From: an uncultured Bacilli bacterium | GTDB taxonomy: Bacteria > Bacillota_I > Bacilli_A > RF39 > UBA660 | Assembly (NCBI GenBank): GCA_910583745.1 | Contig: CAJTZC010000009.1 | Span: 1-60,410 of the forward strand | Direction: 5' to 3' | Length of the DNA stretch: 60,410 nt | Made by a program: the position numbers and the translations under genes | Shown here: in pieces, positions 24,760 through 33,581 of the stretch | Position numbering within the stretch: position 1 is the stretch's first letter | How the letters are laid out: the number at the start of each line of letters is the position of its first letter | Notes under the pieces: model-generated | Database searches by the model: none | Told to the model about the DNA's origin: nothing | Seen by the model: the letters and a program-made list of their open reading frames with translations, nothing else

Positions 24760-25428
24760 TTAAAAAATACCGTAGTCCTTTTCTTCTAAATACTGAATCA
24801 TTTCTTTTTCTTTAGATGTATCTTTTGTAATATAAGTAATATCAGAATCGTTATATAAGTTGTTATCATAACAATCTTTGATTTGAGTTATAACTATATT
24901 CTTTTCTTTGTCTTTTCCAAACAATAAAACATTTCTAAAAATATCTTTTAATGCTTGTAAGAATTGGATAATAAAGTTTTTAAATGAGGAATAATCATTT
25001 TCTAATTTATTAACTTTGTTGGTCAAATAGTTTATTTGTGCATCTTTCTCGTCATTAACTGCTAATAGTGCCTTATAGTATTTAATCTCCTGTTGTAGCT
25101 CTTTATATAATGCTTCACTTTTTGAAACTTTATTAATTGCTTCTTTAGCTTGTTTTAAGTAATCCATTAAATATAAGTAAGTATCATAATCAAATACTAT
25201 CTTATGATTAAAAATCTTTTTTGCTTCACTTTTCATAGTTTTAAGGAGATTATTATATTCACGATTCATTTTATATTTTGTGTTATCTAAATTCTTATCT
25301 AACATACGAGTAATACCCTTTAATTGTTTAGGAGTTAAGTTTTTAATACCTGTATTTTTTTCTCCTCGTTCTATCTCAAATCCTTTATTTCTTAATCTTT
25401 CAAAATATTTATCTTGTAGCTTAGACAA
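24760..25428 (-). pseudogene. C-terminal part of a MobV/Pre-type relaxase
   Basis: 222 codons starting at TTG with no ribosome binding site. The opening LSKLQDKYFERLRNKGFEIE and the long coiled coil after it (residues ~60-150, rich in Lys, Glu, Asn) are like the region behind the catalytic domain of MobV plasmid relaxases. The catalytic N-terminal domain with its His motif is gone; instead the frame begins just after the broken recombinase. It is A/T-rich like its neighbours. An alternative is a generic plasmid or phage coiled-coil protein, so the family call is moderate. Confidence 0.55.
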
Positions 25429-25451
25429 GTGGGTGCTACTTTTGATATATT

Positions 25452-26064
25452 CTATTCTTTATTATAGATATTAGCTATTGCTTGATAGCTTTTACCTTCT
25501 AAATATAAATCATACATTCTAATAACAATATCTTTGGTAAGTGGATCTGGTACTAACTTCTTTATCTCTCTTAAATCCTAGAGGAGTATGATTTGGAATG
25601 TGACCTGCTTGAATTGCTCCCACCATACCAAATTTTGTTCTTTCTGAACATTTATCAATTTCATTTTGAGATACACTTGTCATAATTCGGAGTGTTAGTC
25701 TTCCAGTAGAAGTAGTTGTATTTGATGAATCATTTAAACAGTCTATATCACATCCTGCACTATCAACTACCGTCATTAGTTTTTCTACATCAAATACACT
25801 ACGAGTCAGTCTATCCATTTTAAAAGCTACTATTACATTAATTGTACCGTTATTTACATCGCTTAACATTTCTCTATATGCTGGTCTTTTATCGTTTTTA
25901 GCACTTATTCCTTCATCAGCATATATTTTATATACTTCATAACCTTTTCGCTCACAAAGGGCTTTTAATTGTTCTTCTTGTTGTCCTAAACTAAAACCTT
26001 CTCTAGCTTGGTCGAGTGTACTCACTCTAATGTAAATACCTGCAATTTTCTTTACTTCGTTCAT
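25452..26064 (-). pseudogene. Truncated, frameshifted large serine recombinase
   Basis: The N-terminal catalytic domain is complete: IAGIYIRVSTLDQAREGFSL with the nucleophilic Ser, GYEVYKIYADEGISAK, and VAFKMDRLTRS. After IPNHTPLGFKRDK a one-base shift sends the frame to a stop at 25519, while the correct continuation LVPDPLTKDIVIRMYDLYLE is found in the next frame down to a stop at 25452. The zinc ribbon and coiled coil that complete a ~500-aa recombinase are absent, so it can no longer integrate or excise DNA. It belongs to the same relic as the MobV tail. Confidence 0.85.
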
Positions 26065-26165
26065 TCTTTCATCTCTCCTTTTTCTATTTTTTTAGAGAGA
26101 TTAAAAGTACAAAAAGACCATACTTTTAACCTCAAGTATTGTACTTCCTTTTTGCACGCCTAGTT

Positions 26166-26438
26166 TTAAAACAAATAATTTGTTTTAATGTGAACTTCTA
26201 AATCCTTTAATTTAATACTCTTAGAATCATTTACAAATAAAGTATCACTTCCATTAAAGATTAAATAATTATTCTTTCCCGCTGTTATAATATGTGGACT
26301 TACATAAGCAATGTTAGTTCCTTTAATATTGATAATACTTCCTTGCTTAATAATAGGCTTAACACAAGCAAATCTACATATCATTTCAATCCTTTTTAAG
26401 ACTTCCTTATCAAACTCTAATTCCTTAACTTCCTTCAT
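26166..26438 (-). CDS. Small protein of unknown function (90 aa)
   Basis: Has GGAAGTGAT upstream of ATG 26438. The sequence has alternating beta-strand-like segments (GSIINIKGTNIAYVSPHI) and no motif I can name. Codon use is A/T-rich, as for the recombinase relic downstream, so it likely entered with that element. A hairpin near 26100-26150 separates it from the recombinase. Confidence 0.5.
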   Translation of the reverse strand: MKEVKELEFDKEVLKRIEMICRFACVKPIIKQGSIINIKGTNIAYVSPHIITAGKNNYLIFNGSDTLFVNDSKSIKLKDLEVHIKTNYLF

Positions 26439-26471
26439 AACTCATCACTTCCATTCTCAAATAACAAAAAA

Positions 26472-26490
26472 ACTAGACGGTACTTCTAGT
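26472..26490 (-). terminator. Terminator downstream of the tRNA cluster
   Basis: Minus strand ACTAGA and TCTAGT enclose AGTACCG and are followed by TTTTTTTG, about 45 bases beyond tRNA-Phe. Confidence 0.75.
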
Positions 26491-26536
26491 TAATATTTAT
26501 TACTCTCGAATAAAAAGTTCGAGTTTCCTATCAATC

Positions 26537-26612
<76 letters not shown>

Positions 26613-26619
26613 AAAAAAA

Positions 26620-26696
26620 TGGCGGTTCGTACGGGATTTGAACCCGTGATCTCCTGCGTGACAGGCAGGCGTGATAGACCACTACACTAACGAACC
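26620..26696 (-). tRNA. tRNA-Asp (GTC)
   Basis: Acceptor GGTTCGT/ACGAACC, discriminator G, encoded CCA, anticodon loop CTGTCAC giving GTC, T-arm GGGTTCAAATCCC. Confidence 0.96.
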
Positions 26697-26698
26697 AT

Positions 26699-26773
26699 TG
26701 GTTGCGGGAGAAGGATTTGAACCTACGACCTCCGGGTTATGAGCCCGGCGAGCTACCGCTGCTCCATCCCGCG
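26699..26773 (-). tRNA. Initiator tRNA-fMet (CAT)
   Basis: Anticodon CAT in a stem ending with GGG/CCC pairs, and an unpaired first base (C against A) in the acceptor: both mark the initiator type. CCA is encoded. Confidence 0.94.
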
Positions 26774-26795
26774 ATAAATAACTAAACAAATTAAA

Positions 26796-26886
26796 TGGCG
26801 GAGGAAGAGGGATTCGAACCCCCGCGCCGTTTCCGACCTCCTGGTTTTCAAGACCAGTCCCTTCAACCGGACTTGGGTATTCCTCC
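26796..26886 (-). tRNA. tRNA-Ser (TGA)
   Basis: Long variable arm (about 20 bases, GGTCGGAAACGGCGCGG region), anticodon loop CTTGAAA giving TGA, acceptor GGAGGAA/TTCCTCC with G73 and CCA. First gene of the cluster. Confidence 0.95.
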
Positions 26887-26998
26887 AATTACATAAACTG
26901 AACACTTTTTCAAGTGACAAATTGATTATAGCACAATCGATTTTGAAGTGTCAATCATTTTTTATCATTTTTGTAAGTATTTTTTTGCGACAAAAAAA

Positions 26999-27027
26999 GT
27001 GACAAACAGACATTTTTATGTTATAAT
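26999..27027 (+). promoter_or_regulatory. Promoter of the FemAB-like gene
   Basis: GTGACA (26999-27004), 17-bp spacer, TATAAT (27022-27027). Transcription would start about 20 bases before the ATG. Confidence 0.65.
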
Positions 27028-27052
27028 GTTCTATTCGGAAAGGATGAGCCAT

Positions 27053-28273
27053 ATGAAAATGGAAGAACTGACAATTCAAGAGTTTGAAAGTTTTACTAAA
27101 ACCAATTTTCTCAAAAACTATATGCAAACAGAAGAATATGCCAGATTCATGGGGGAAAACAAATACAATTACGACTATCTGGGGCTTAAAAACAGTGAAG
27201 GTCGCATCGTTGCTGCTTCTCTAATCTTACGTCGAAAAATAGGTTTTAATTATCGCTATGGATACGCCCCTAAAGGCTTCCTATTAAATTATTACGACGA
27301 CAATCTTATAAAAACATTTATAGAACACCTTAAAAAATTTTATTCCAGAAAAAATATGGCATTCATCAAAGTCAATCCTGAGATAGTCGTCAGTGAAATA
27401 AATAGACATACATATGAAAAAACAGAGAACACGAATCTACGCTTAAAACAAGACCTACAAAGTAATGGGTTTATTAAATTAAAAGATAACCTCTATTTTG
27501 AAAGTATGAATCCACGATTCAATGCCTACGTCGATTTAAAAAATACAGAATTTTCCAAATACGACAAATCGCACCGAAATAAAGTGAGAAATTCTCATCG
27601 AAAAGGACTATTCATAGAGAAGGGAACCGTGAAAGATTTAGACAAGCTATATGCCATAATGAACACCAAAAATCCACTTTCCTACTATAAAAATCTATGC
27701 GAATCGTTTGGCGACAAAATCGATATCATTTTAGTCAAAGTCAGCTTTGAAGATTTCATAAAAAACAGCCAAGCACTCTATGAAAAAGAACTGGACAACA
27801 ACAGTCTTTTTAACGAAATTTTGCACCGCAGTCATAATGAAGCCGACTTGAATAAAAAGATGGCCAGCGACGCAAGATTGTGTACCATAAAAAACGAGAT
27901 AATCGTTGCGACCGATGGGTTAAAAGAAGCGAACGAAAGCATAGTTGCTGGAGCATTCGTCATAAAATATGAGAATAGAGTCCACATATTCGAAAGCGCT
28001 TTCGATAGAAAATTTAGTCATCTGAACGCAAACTACTTTTTGTACGATGCACTTATAACGAACTACAAATACGATTACGATTTTTTAGATTTAAATGGCA
28101 TCAGTGGCGATTTCAAAAAGACATCCATTTATAGAAATTTAAACCGTTTTAAACTCGGTTTCGACCCCAAAATATACGAATACATCGGAGAATTTGATTT
28201 GGTGCTAGATAGAGTTGCATACGACAATCTCGCGATGACCGGTAAATTAGCGCAAGAATTCAATAAAGAATAA
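27053..28273 (+). CDS. FemAB family peptidoglycan-bridge aminoacyltransferase
   Basis: 406-aa cytosolic GNAT-fold enzyme of the FemABX/MurM group, which adds amino acids from aminoacyl-tRNA to the side chain of lipid II. Seen are TEEYARFMGENKYNYDYLGL, YGYAPKGFLLNYYD, FVDLK-type strand FNAYVDLKNTEFSKYDKSHRN with the basic run RNKVRNSHRKGL, a helical coiled-coil arm (residues ~235-290), and the second GNAT half ending with DFLDLNGISGDFKK. ATG 27053 has AAGGA eight bases upstream; earlier in-frame ATGs overlap that site. It is transcribed alone and away from the neighbouring tRNA genes. Which residue it adds (Ala, Gly, Ser) cannot be read. Confidence 0.88.
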   Translation: MKMEELTIQEFESFTKTNFLKNYMQTEEYARFMGENKYNYDYLGLKNSEGRIVAASLILRRKIGFNYRYGYAPKGFLLNYYDDNLIKTFIEHLKKFYSRKNMAFIKVNPEIVVSEINRHTYEKTENTNLRLKQDLQSNGFIKLKDNLYFESMNPRFNAYVDLKNTEFSKYDKSHRNKVRNSHRKGLFIEKGTVKDLDKLYAIMNTKNPLSYYKNLCESFGDKIDIILVKVSFEDFIKNSQALYEKELDNNSLFNEILHRSHNEADLNKKMASDARLCTIKNEIIVATDGLKEANESIVAGAFVIKYENRVHIFESAFDRKFSHLNANYFLYDALITNYKYDYDFLDLNGISGDFKKTSIYRNLNRFKLGFDPKIYEYIGEFDLVLDRVAYDNLAMTGKLAQEFNKE

Positions 28274-28304
28274 ACTGTTGAAAACATTTCCCTTTTCAAC
28301 AGTT
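28273..28304. terminator. Shared terminator of femAB-like and mutM
   Basis: AACTGTTGAAAA pairs with TTTTCAACAGTT across an 8-base loop. T residues follow on both strands, weakly. Confidence 0.7.
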
Positions 28305-28306
28305 CT

Positions 28307-29125
28307 CTATTTTTGACAATGCTCACAATAATAAGTACCACGCCCGTCGACTTGAATCTTCACAATCGGTTGTCCACACTCCGGACAAGGTTCCCCTTTC
28401 TTACCGTGAACTTTCAAATAATCTTGATAGTGACCTATCACTCCTAAACTCGAGGTATAACTTCTTATAGTACTCCCTCCCACCTCCTCCGATTTCTTTG
28501 TAATCGAATAAGAGCACTCGATAATATCCTCTGATTCTTTTGCAGTAATGGCATGAGAGGGACGTATAGGAGAAATCCGAGAGGCGAACAAAACCTCATT
28601 CGAGTAGATATTCCCGAGACCATTAATTATAGTTTGGTCTAACAGAGCTGTTTTAATCGGGCCTCTGTTTTTCTCCAATTTTTGGAGTAAATAATCGGCA
28701 GTGAGTCTCTTATCGCCAGGTTCATAGCCCAATTTTTTTATGCTCGGATTATCGAACACCTTTGAAGTTTCGACGAGCTCCATTCGCCCAAATTTTCTGA
28801 CGTCTCGATAGCGGAGGTCCATCCCATCGTCGAGTTCAAATATGACGTGAGTATGCTTATCGACGGGTGCTTCCCGCTCGATGTAATAATATTTTCCTTC
28901 CATTCTCAAATGCGAAAGAAAAGACCAATCGCCCAATTGAAAGATGAGCCATTTTCCATAAGAGTCCAAACCAGTAAACTCTCTTCCCTTTAACATCTCG
29001 ATAAATTCTGCGTCTTCATTCACGACGATGCGCGAATACAAAATTTTGACATTTTCGATTTTTTTACCGATGATTTGCTTGCGAAGCGCTTTCGCGACGA
29101 CGCGTATCTCTGCTATTTCTGGCAT
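28307..29125 (-). CDS. mutM: Formamidopyrimidine-DNA glycosylase
   Basis: 272-aa base-excision enzyme that removes 8-oxoguanine and nicks the strand. The N-terminal catalytic Pro2 and Glu3 are kept (MPEIAEIRVV, usually MPELPEV), the catalytic Lys is in SHLRMEGKYY, and the zinc finger CPECGQPI...YCEHCQK ends the protein, with YQDYLKVHGK before it. It lies 11 bp downstream of the pyroglutamyl-peptidase-like gene and is the last gene of the polA unit, a common polA-mutM arrangement. Confidence 0.94.
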   Translation of the reverse strand: MPEIAEIRVVAKALRKQIIGKKIENVKILYSRIVVNEDAEFIEMLKGREFTGLDSYGKWLIFQLGDWSFLSHLRMEGKYYYIEREAPVDKHTHVIFELDDGMDLRYRDVRKFGRMELVETSKVFDNPSIKKLGYEPGDKRLTADYLLQKLEKNRGPIKTALLDQTIINGLGNIYSNEVLFASRISPIRPSHAITAKESEDIIECSYSITKKSEEVGGSTIRSYTSSLGVIGHYQDYLKVHGKKGEPCPECGQPIVKIQVDGRGTYYCEHCQK

Positions 29126-29136
29126 ACTACTACCTC

Positions 29137-29625
29137 CTAAAACGTTTCCATTTCCAATAATAAATTTCTAAATGCATCATAGGATACAAAATTTTTAACA
29201 TAAGGAATATGTATAAAGACGACTTTTGTGTTTGACTGACTACTCTGTATCTTCTTTAATATGCGAAAATAAGCATGATTACAGTACGAATTCCCTGGAT
29301 TTTCGCTCCACTTAAAGTCGATTTTATTCTCTGTTAAAATCGATTTCAACCCTATAAAATCGTAATTGCTCCATAAGATTTCATCAGAAAACTTCGCACA
29401 CTTCTCCACGCTCAATCTTTTAATAACTGGCTTTTGCCCGAACATGACGATTTTATCCCAGTGCTCTTCAAAGATTGTATCGATTTCTTTGTCGATGACA
29501 GCAAAATCATTTGTAAAAAGAAAACACCTTGTATTCGGTAAGTCTTCCAATAGAACACAAGAACTGTTGTTATCTCTAGGATTTATCTTCTTAAATCCTG
29601 TAAATAGAATTTTACTTCGCGTCAT
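29137..29625 (-). CDS. Pyroglutamyl-peptidase I-like protein (C15)
   Basis: 162 aa, shorter than the usual ~200-215. It begins ILFTGFKKINPRDNNSS like the family start (VTGFxPFGxxxxNPS). The catalytic Cys lies in NPGNSYCNHAYF and the catalytic His in VFIHIPYV; the Glu could be that in RLSVEKCAKF. The enzyme removes N-terminal pyroglutamate from peptides in the cytoplasm. Several loops are trimmed, so activity is uncertain. The start overlaps the last 14 bases of polA, giving translational coupling between polA and mutM. Confidence 0.7.
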   Translation of the reverse strand: MTRSKILFTGFKKINPRDNNSSCVLLEDLPNTRCFLFTNDFAVIDKEIDTIFEEHWDKIVMFGQKPVIKRLSVEKCAKFSDEILWSNYDFIGLKSILTENKIDFKWSENPGNSYCNHAYFRILKKIQSSQSNTKVVFIHIPYVKNFVSYDAFRNLLLEMETF

Positions 29626-32191
29626 ACCAATTCGTACCCCACTCTATACCGACTTTCAAAGGAACTTTCAATTGAGAAGCATTTTCTAATGTGGTTTTGA
29701 CCAAATCCTTCACTTCATCGAATTCGTCGTCGTAAACGTTTAAAATGACTTCGTCGTGGACTTGCAAAATGATTTTACTTCTGAGCTTGCGTACCTGCAA
29801 CTCTTTATAGAGCTTGACCATAGCAATCTTCATGATATCGGCTCCTGTCCCTTGAATAGGCGTATTGAGAGCAATTCGCTCGCCACCAGTACGGACCATA
29901 TAGACAGGACTTTTCAACTCATCGATATACCTTATTCGATGATATAGAGTTCTAACATACCCTTTGTCATAGGCTTCCTTTTTGATAGTATCCATATACT
30001 CTTTTACCTTCGGATACATCTCATAATACTTTTCGATAAACTGTTTCGCTTCTTTCGGAGAAATATTCAGATTCTCGCCCAAACCGAACCCACTGATGCC
30101 ATAGACGATACCGAAGATGACAGCTTTTGCTGTACTCCTTTGATGCTTAGTGACCTCTTCCAGTGGTATGCCATGTATATCCGCGGCGACGCGTCTATGG
30201 ATATCCTCGTCGTGCAAGAAGGCATCGATCATCGTCTCATCGGAAGAAATCGAAGCCAAGATTCGGAGCTCTATCTGTGAATAATCGGCACTCAATAGAG
30301 TGGCACCTTCCTCACTCACAAAAGCTCTTCGTACTAATTTTCCCTCCTCTTCGCGCGTAGGAATATTCTGCAAATTGGGTTCGACACTCGAAAGCCTTCC
30401 CGTTCTCGTCAAAGTCTGCTTATATATCGTATGTATCTTGCCGTCCTCACGGATAAATCCCTCTAAAGGTTCGACGTAGGTATTATAGAGTTTACTAAAT
30501 GTTCTAAATTCGAGAACTGATTTGACGATAGGATAGTCATTGACCAATTTTTCCAATATCGAAACATCGGTACTAAAAGTCGAACCTTTCTTTCCAGGAT
30601 ACGGAATTTCCAACTTATTAAATAGGGCATCTCCTAACTGTTTTGGACTTGCAACGTTAAAAGTAAAACCGGCAAGAGAATGTATCTCTGCTTCGAGATG
30701 GGCGATTCTCGTACGAAGACTCCCCTGCATCTCGTGCAATATATCGGGATTGACTCGAATTCCCGTCTCTTCCATATCGGCAAGGACGCGAACCATCGGC
30801 ATTTCCACTTCATCGTAGAGTTGAATCATCTCGTCTTCCCGCAACTTAGCTAAGAGTTCATCCTTCTTATCGAAGATATATTTTGCTTTCAAAACCATCC
30901 CATGGGCAAAATTTTCTTCTGTAACCCTATTTTTCACCACATCTTCATAGTAATAAGCACCAATCCCCTCATCGCTCATCTTCAAACTCAAATCGTCCTT
31001 CGAAGTATTTTCTAAAAGATAGTAAGCCAACATCATATCGAAATCTGTATTTGCTAAATCGATGCCAAAACGATGCGCCAAGACGATATTCTTCTTGAGT
31101 GCATAAGTGTAGCGGAGTTTCATAGCAAACTTCTCAAGAACTCCTTGCACAGCAAAATCGGGAACATAATACAAACTCTTCCCATCGTACAAACTCATTC
31201 CCAGTATTTCGGCATAATGATAGTTTTCACGATTGCATTCTATATAATAGGAAAATTCAAAAGACGAACCGTCGATATCCTCAGGTTTTTCCACAACCTT
31301 ATACTCGACTTTTTCCTGCTTAATACTTCCAAAATCGATTGTTTTTAAGAACGAATGGAATTCTAATTCCTGAAAAAGCGCTTTCAATGGGCTCAAATTC
31401 GGTCCACCGTAAGTCAATTCTCCCAACTCTACATCGAGGGGAACCTCTCTATATATAGTTGCCAATTCGAAGCTGAAATAGGCATTATCCTTGTCTACCT
31501 CTAATTTTTCACGCATTTTTCCTTTGATAGACTCGATATGAGAATACACTCCGTCCAAAGACCCGTACTCTTGTATGAGGCTTTTAGCGGTCTTCTCGCC
31601 GATTCCCTTAACTCCAGGAATATTGTCGCTTGAGTCCCCCATCAAAGCCTTTAAGTCGATAATTTTTATAGGCTCAAAGCCATATTCCTCCTTAAAAGAC
31701 TCGACCGTATAATACACACTGTCATGAGATTTCAACATCTTCATGCCGACGACAGGACTGATGAGTTGCATCAAATCGTGGTCCGACGAGATGATAAGAC
31801 CGTCATATTCGGGGTCCAAATCTGCTTCCTTCGCGAGAGTACCGATGATATCGTCTGCTTCGTATCCTTCGACTTCCAAGTGCTTGATTCCCATTGCATC
31901 CAATATTTCTCTCGCGATAGGCATTTGGCTCTTTAAATCGTCCGGCGTTTCATTACGACCGGCCTTATAATCTTTATATTTATCGTGTCTAAAATTCTTA
32001 CCGATATCGAAAGCGACGACCATATATTGAGGCTTTTCCTCCTCTATAATCTTATTAATCATCGAAACGAAACCATAAAGAGCATTGGTAGCTTGTCCTT
32101 TCGAATTTCGCATAATCGAGCCTGAGTAAGCCGTCGCAAAATAGCTTCTATACATCAAATTGTTTCCATCGATTAACAATACTTTTTTCAT
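29612..32191 (-). CDS. polA: DNA polymerase I
   Basis: 859 aa from ATG 32191 (AGAGGTG upstream). The N-terminal 5'-3' exonuclease (residues 1-~290) shows LLIDGNNLMYRSYFA, EGYEADDIIGTLA and MGDSSDNIPGVKGIGEKTA. The middle domain lacks the DxE residues of a working 3'-5' exonuclease, as in other Bacilli. The polymerase domain carries motif A SADYSQIELRILAS, motif B RSTAKAVIFGIVYGISGFGL and motif C LQVHDEVIL. It fills gaps in repair and removes RNA primers. It heads the polA-C15-mutM unit. Confidence 0.97.
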   Translation of the reverse strand: MKKVLLIDGNNLMYRSYFATAYSGSIMRNSKGQATNALYGFVSMINKIIEEEKPQYMVVAFDIGKNFRHDKYKDYKAGRNETPDDLKSQMPIAREILDAMGIKHLEVEGYEADDIIGTLAKEADLDPEYDGLIISSDHDLMQLISPVVGMKMLKSHDSVYYTVESFKEEYGFEPIKIIDLKALMGDSSDNIPGVKGIGEKTAKSLIQEYGSLDGVYSHIESIKGKMREKLEVDKDNAYFSFELATIYREVPLDVELGELTYGGPNLSPLKALFQELEFHSFLKTIDFGSIKQEKVEYKVVEKPEDIDGSSFEFSYYIECNRENYHYAEILGMSLYDGKSLYYVPDFAVQGVLEKFAMKLRYTYALKKNIVLAHRFGIDLANTDFDMMLAYYLLENTSKDDLSLKMSDEGIGAYYYEDVVKNRVTEENFAHGMVLKAKYIFDKKDELLAKLREDEMIQLYDEVEMPMVRVLADMEETGIRVNPDILHEMQGSLRTRIAHLEAEIHSLAGFTFNVASPKQLGDALFNKLEIPYPGKKGSTFSTDVSILEKLVNDYPIVKSVLEFRTFSKLYNTYVEPLEGFIREDGKIHTIYKQTLTRTGRLSSVEPNLQNIPTREEEGKLVRRAFVSEEGATLLSADYSQIELRILASISSDETMIDAFLHDEDIHRRVAADIHGIPLEEVTKHQRSTAKAVIFGIVYGISGFGLGENLNISPKEAKQFIEKYYEMYPKVKEYMDTIKKEAYDKGYVRTLYHRIRYIDELKSPVYMVRTGGERIALNTPIQGTGADIMKIAMVKLYKELQVRKLRSKIILQVHDEVILNVYDDEFDEVKDLVKTTLENASQLKVPLKVGIEWGTNWYDAK

Positions 32192-32274
32192 CGTCAAACA
32201 CCTCTTATAATGATTATAACATCAATACATGTATCTTTTAAAGTCAAAAGTGCACATAATAAATAAAACGAGGG

Positions 32275-32316
32275 AACCAGCAAAAAATGGTCGGCAACCA
32301 GCAAAAAATGGTCGGC
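32275..32316. repeat. Two perfect 21-bp tandem repeats
   Basis: AACCAGCAAAAAATGGTCGGC occurs twice without a gap (32275-32295, 32296-32316), ending nine bases before the -35 hexamer of the J-domain gene. Twenty-one bp is two helical turns, so both copies face the same side. Confidence 0.85.
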
Positions 32317-32325
32317 AAAAAAGTG

Positions 32326-32354
32326 TTGACAAATTTACATTTATAATGTATAAT
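32326..32354 (+). promoter_or_regulatory. Consensus promoter of the J-domain/Thr-rich operon
   Basis: TTGACA (32326-32331), 17-bp spacer, TATAAT (32349-32354). Both hexamers are perfect. Confidence 0.9.
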
Positions 32355-32389
32355 AGGCGCCGTAAATAAAAAAAGGGGGGATTTTACAC

Positions 32390-33565
32390 ATGAAAAATCA
32401 ATGGAAAGAAGATTATTACGAAATATTAGAAATATCTAGAGAGGCTTCTGTCGAGGAAATTAAGGCAGCATATAGAAAGTTAATATCACAATATCATCCA
32501 GACAAGATGGCAAACCAGCCGAAAAAAATTAGAAAAGAAGCGCAAAGAATAACTTCATCATTAAACGAAGCATATCGAGTACTTACATATCCTAGTTTGA
32601 AAACAGATTATGATGCTTGGTACGATGAACAACAAATGATGAAAGCTCAAGAAAAGGCAGTTGCACAGGAAAGAACAAAAAGAGCACAGCAACAAAACTC
32701 TACAACAACTACGACAAGTCTTATGAAGGTGCCTAACAGTCAAATCGCCAATTATGACGAAAAATTTGCCAAAGCACAATTGAACAGAACGCCAAAAGGT
32801 GGTACGGCAAAAGAACGCATTATGCCAAAAATTATAGGTTGTATAGCAGTTAGTGTAGCAATAGTTGGAATTACGGTAGCAGTATACTTTAGCAGTAATA
32901 AAACCAATACACCAGCGATAGAGGACCAACCAGGAAAGCCAGGATTTGAAGAATCGGTCAATACAGTTCATGAAAACTGGAGTGCTCTTACTGATGTATA
33001 CAACAAATCAACCGTGGAAGAAGTGGTTAAATACTTCCGCCAAGAGGAAGCAAACATATCACAAGAAGAAGCAGCCGAGGTCCTCGTCGAAATCGTCAAC
33101 AGTGCAATTAATACGAGAATTAACGACGCCATAAATGGTACTGACACAGAATACGAAGACATTAACTTATCAGGTATCATAGCAGATGGTACAGTAGGAA
33201 AAGATGCTTTGGTCGACATGGAAGGCTACTTAAACGGAATGTTGACTGACAAAGTAAACGCAACGAACTATGCAAGAAGAGCTTGCGAAGACCAAGCAAA
33301 ATTGATTGCAGAAAACGAGACGGTTGGTGGATTGAATGTCACAGATGAGGCAAGCTCAGTCGACCCAGCAGTCCGCTTCCTATGGTCTAGATTAGCAAGA
33401 GGCGCAAATGCAGTCGCAGGTATAATCGACGATAGTATTGAAGTGCAAGTAAACGGTAATACTTATTCATTGTTAGAAATCGACGATGCAGAAAAGATGC
33501 AATCCATAGAAGACCAAGCCCTAAAAGATTTAGGAGCAAAGGCAAAATCAATGAACTTAGAATAA
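32390..33565 (+). CDS. Membrane-anchored J-domain protein
   Basis: 391 aa. Residues 7-75 are a J domain (YYEILEISREASVEEIKAAY, HPD at 36-38) that should stimulate DnaK. After a Gln/Lys/Thr linker a single membrane helix (about 148-168, IGCIAVSVAIVGITVAVYF) follows, so the J domain is cytosolic and the ~220-residue C-terminal part (mostly helical, acidic) is outside or in the forespore gap. There is no Gly/Phe region, zinc finger or DnaJ C-domain. The ribosome binding site is an unusual run of six G. It is first in a two-gene operon with the Thr-rich protein 16 bp downstream, so the pair may act together at the envelope. Its exact function is unknown. Confidence 0.85.
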   Translation: MKNQWKEDYYEILEISREASVEEIKAAYRKLISQYHPDKMANQPKKIRKEAQRITSSLNEAYRVLTYPSLKTDYDAWYDEQQMMKAQEKAVAQERTKRAQQQNSTTTTTSLMKVPNSQIANYDEKFAKAQLNRTPKGGTAKERIMPKIIGCIAVSVAIVGITVAVYFSSNKTNTPAIEDQPGKPGFEESVNTVHENWSALTDVYNKSTVEEVVKYFRQEEANISQEEAAEVLVEIVNSAINTRINDAINGTDTEYEDINLSGIIADGTVGKDALVDMEGYLNGMLTDKVNATNYARRACEDQAKLIAENETVGGLNVTDEASSVDPAVRFLWSRLARGANAVAGIIDDSIEVQVNGNTYSLLEIDDAEKMQSIEDQALKDLGAKAKSMNLE

Positions 33566-33581
33566 AAGGGGGGAGTAAATC

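Noticed and set aside
30600..31300. Missing proofreading residues in DNA polymerase I
   Set aside because: The lack of the DxE exonuclease residues is usual for PolA of Bacilli, so it is not a new feature.
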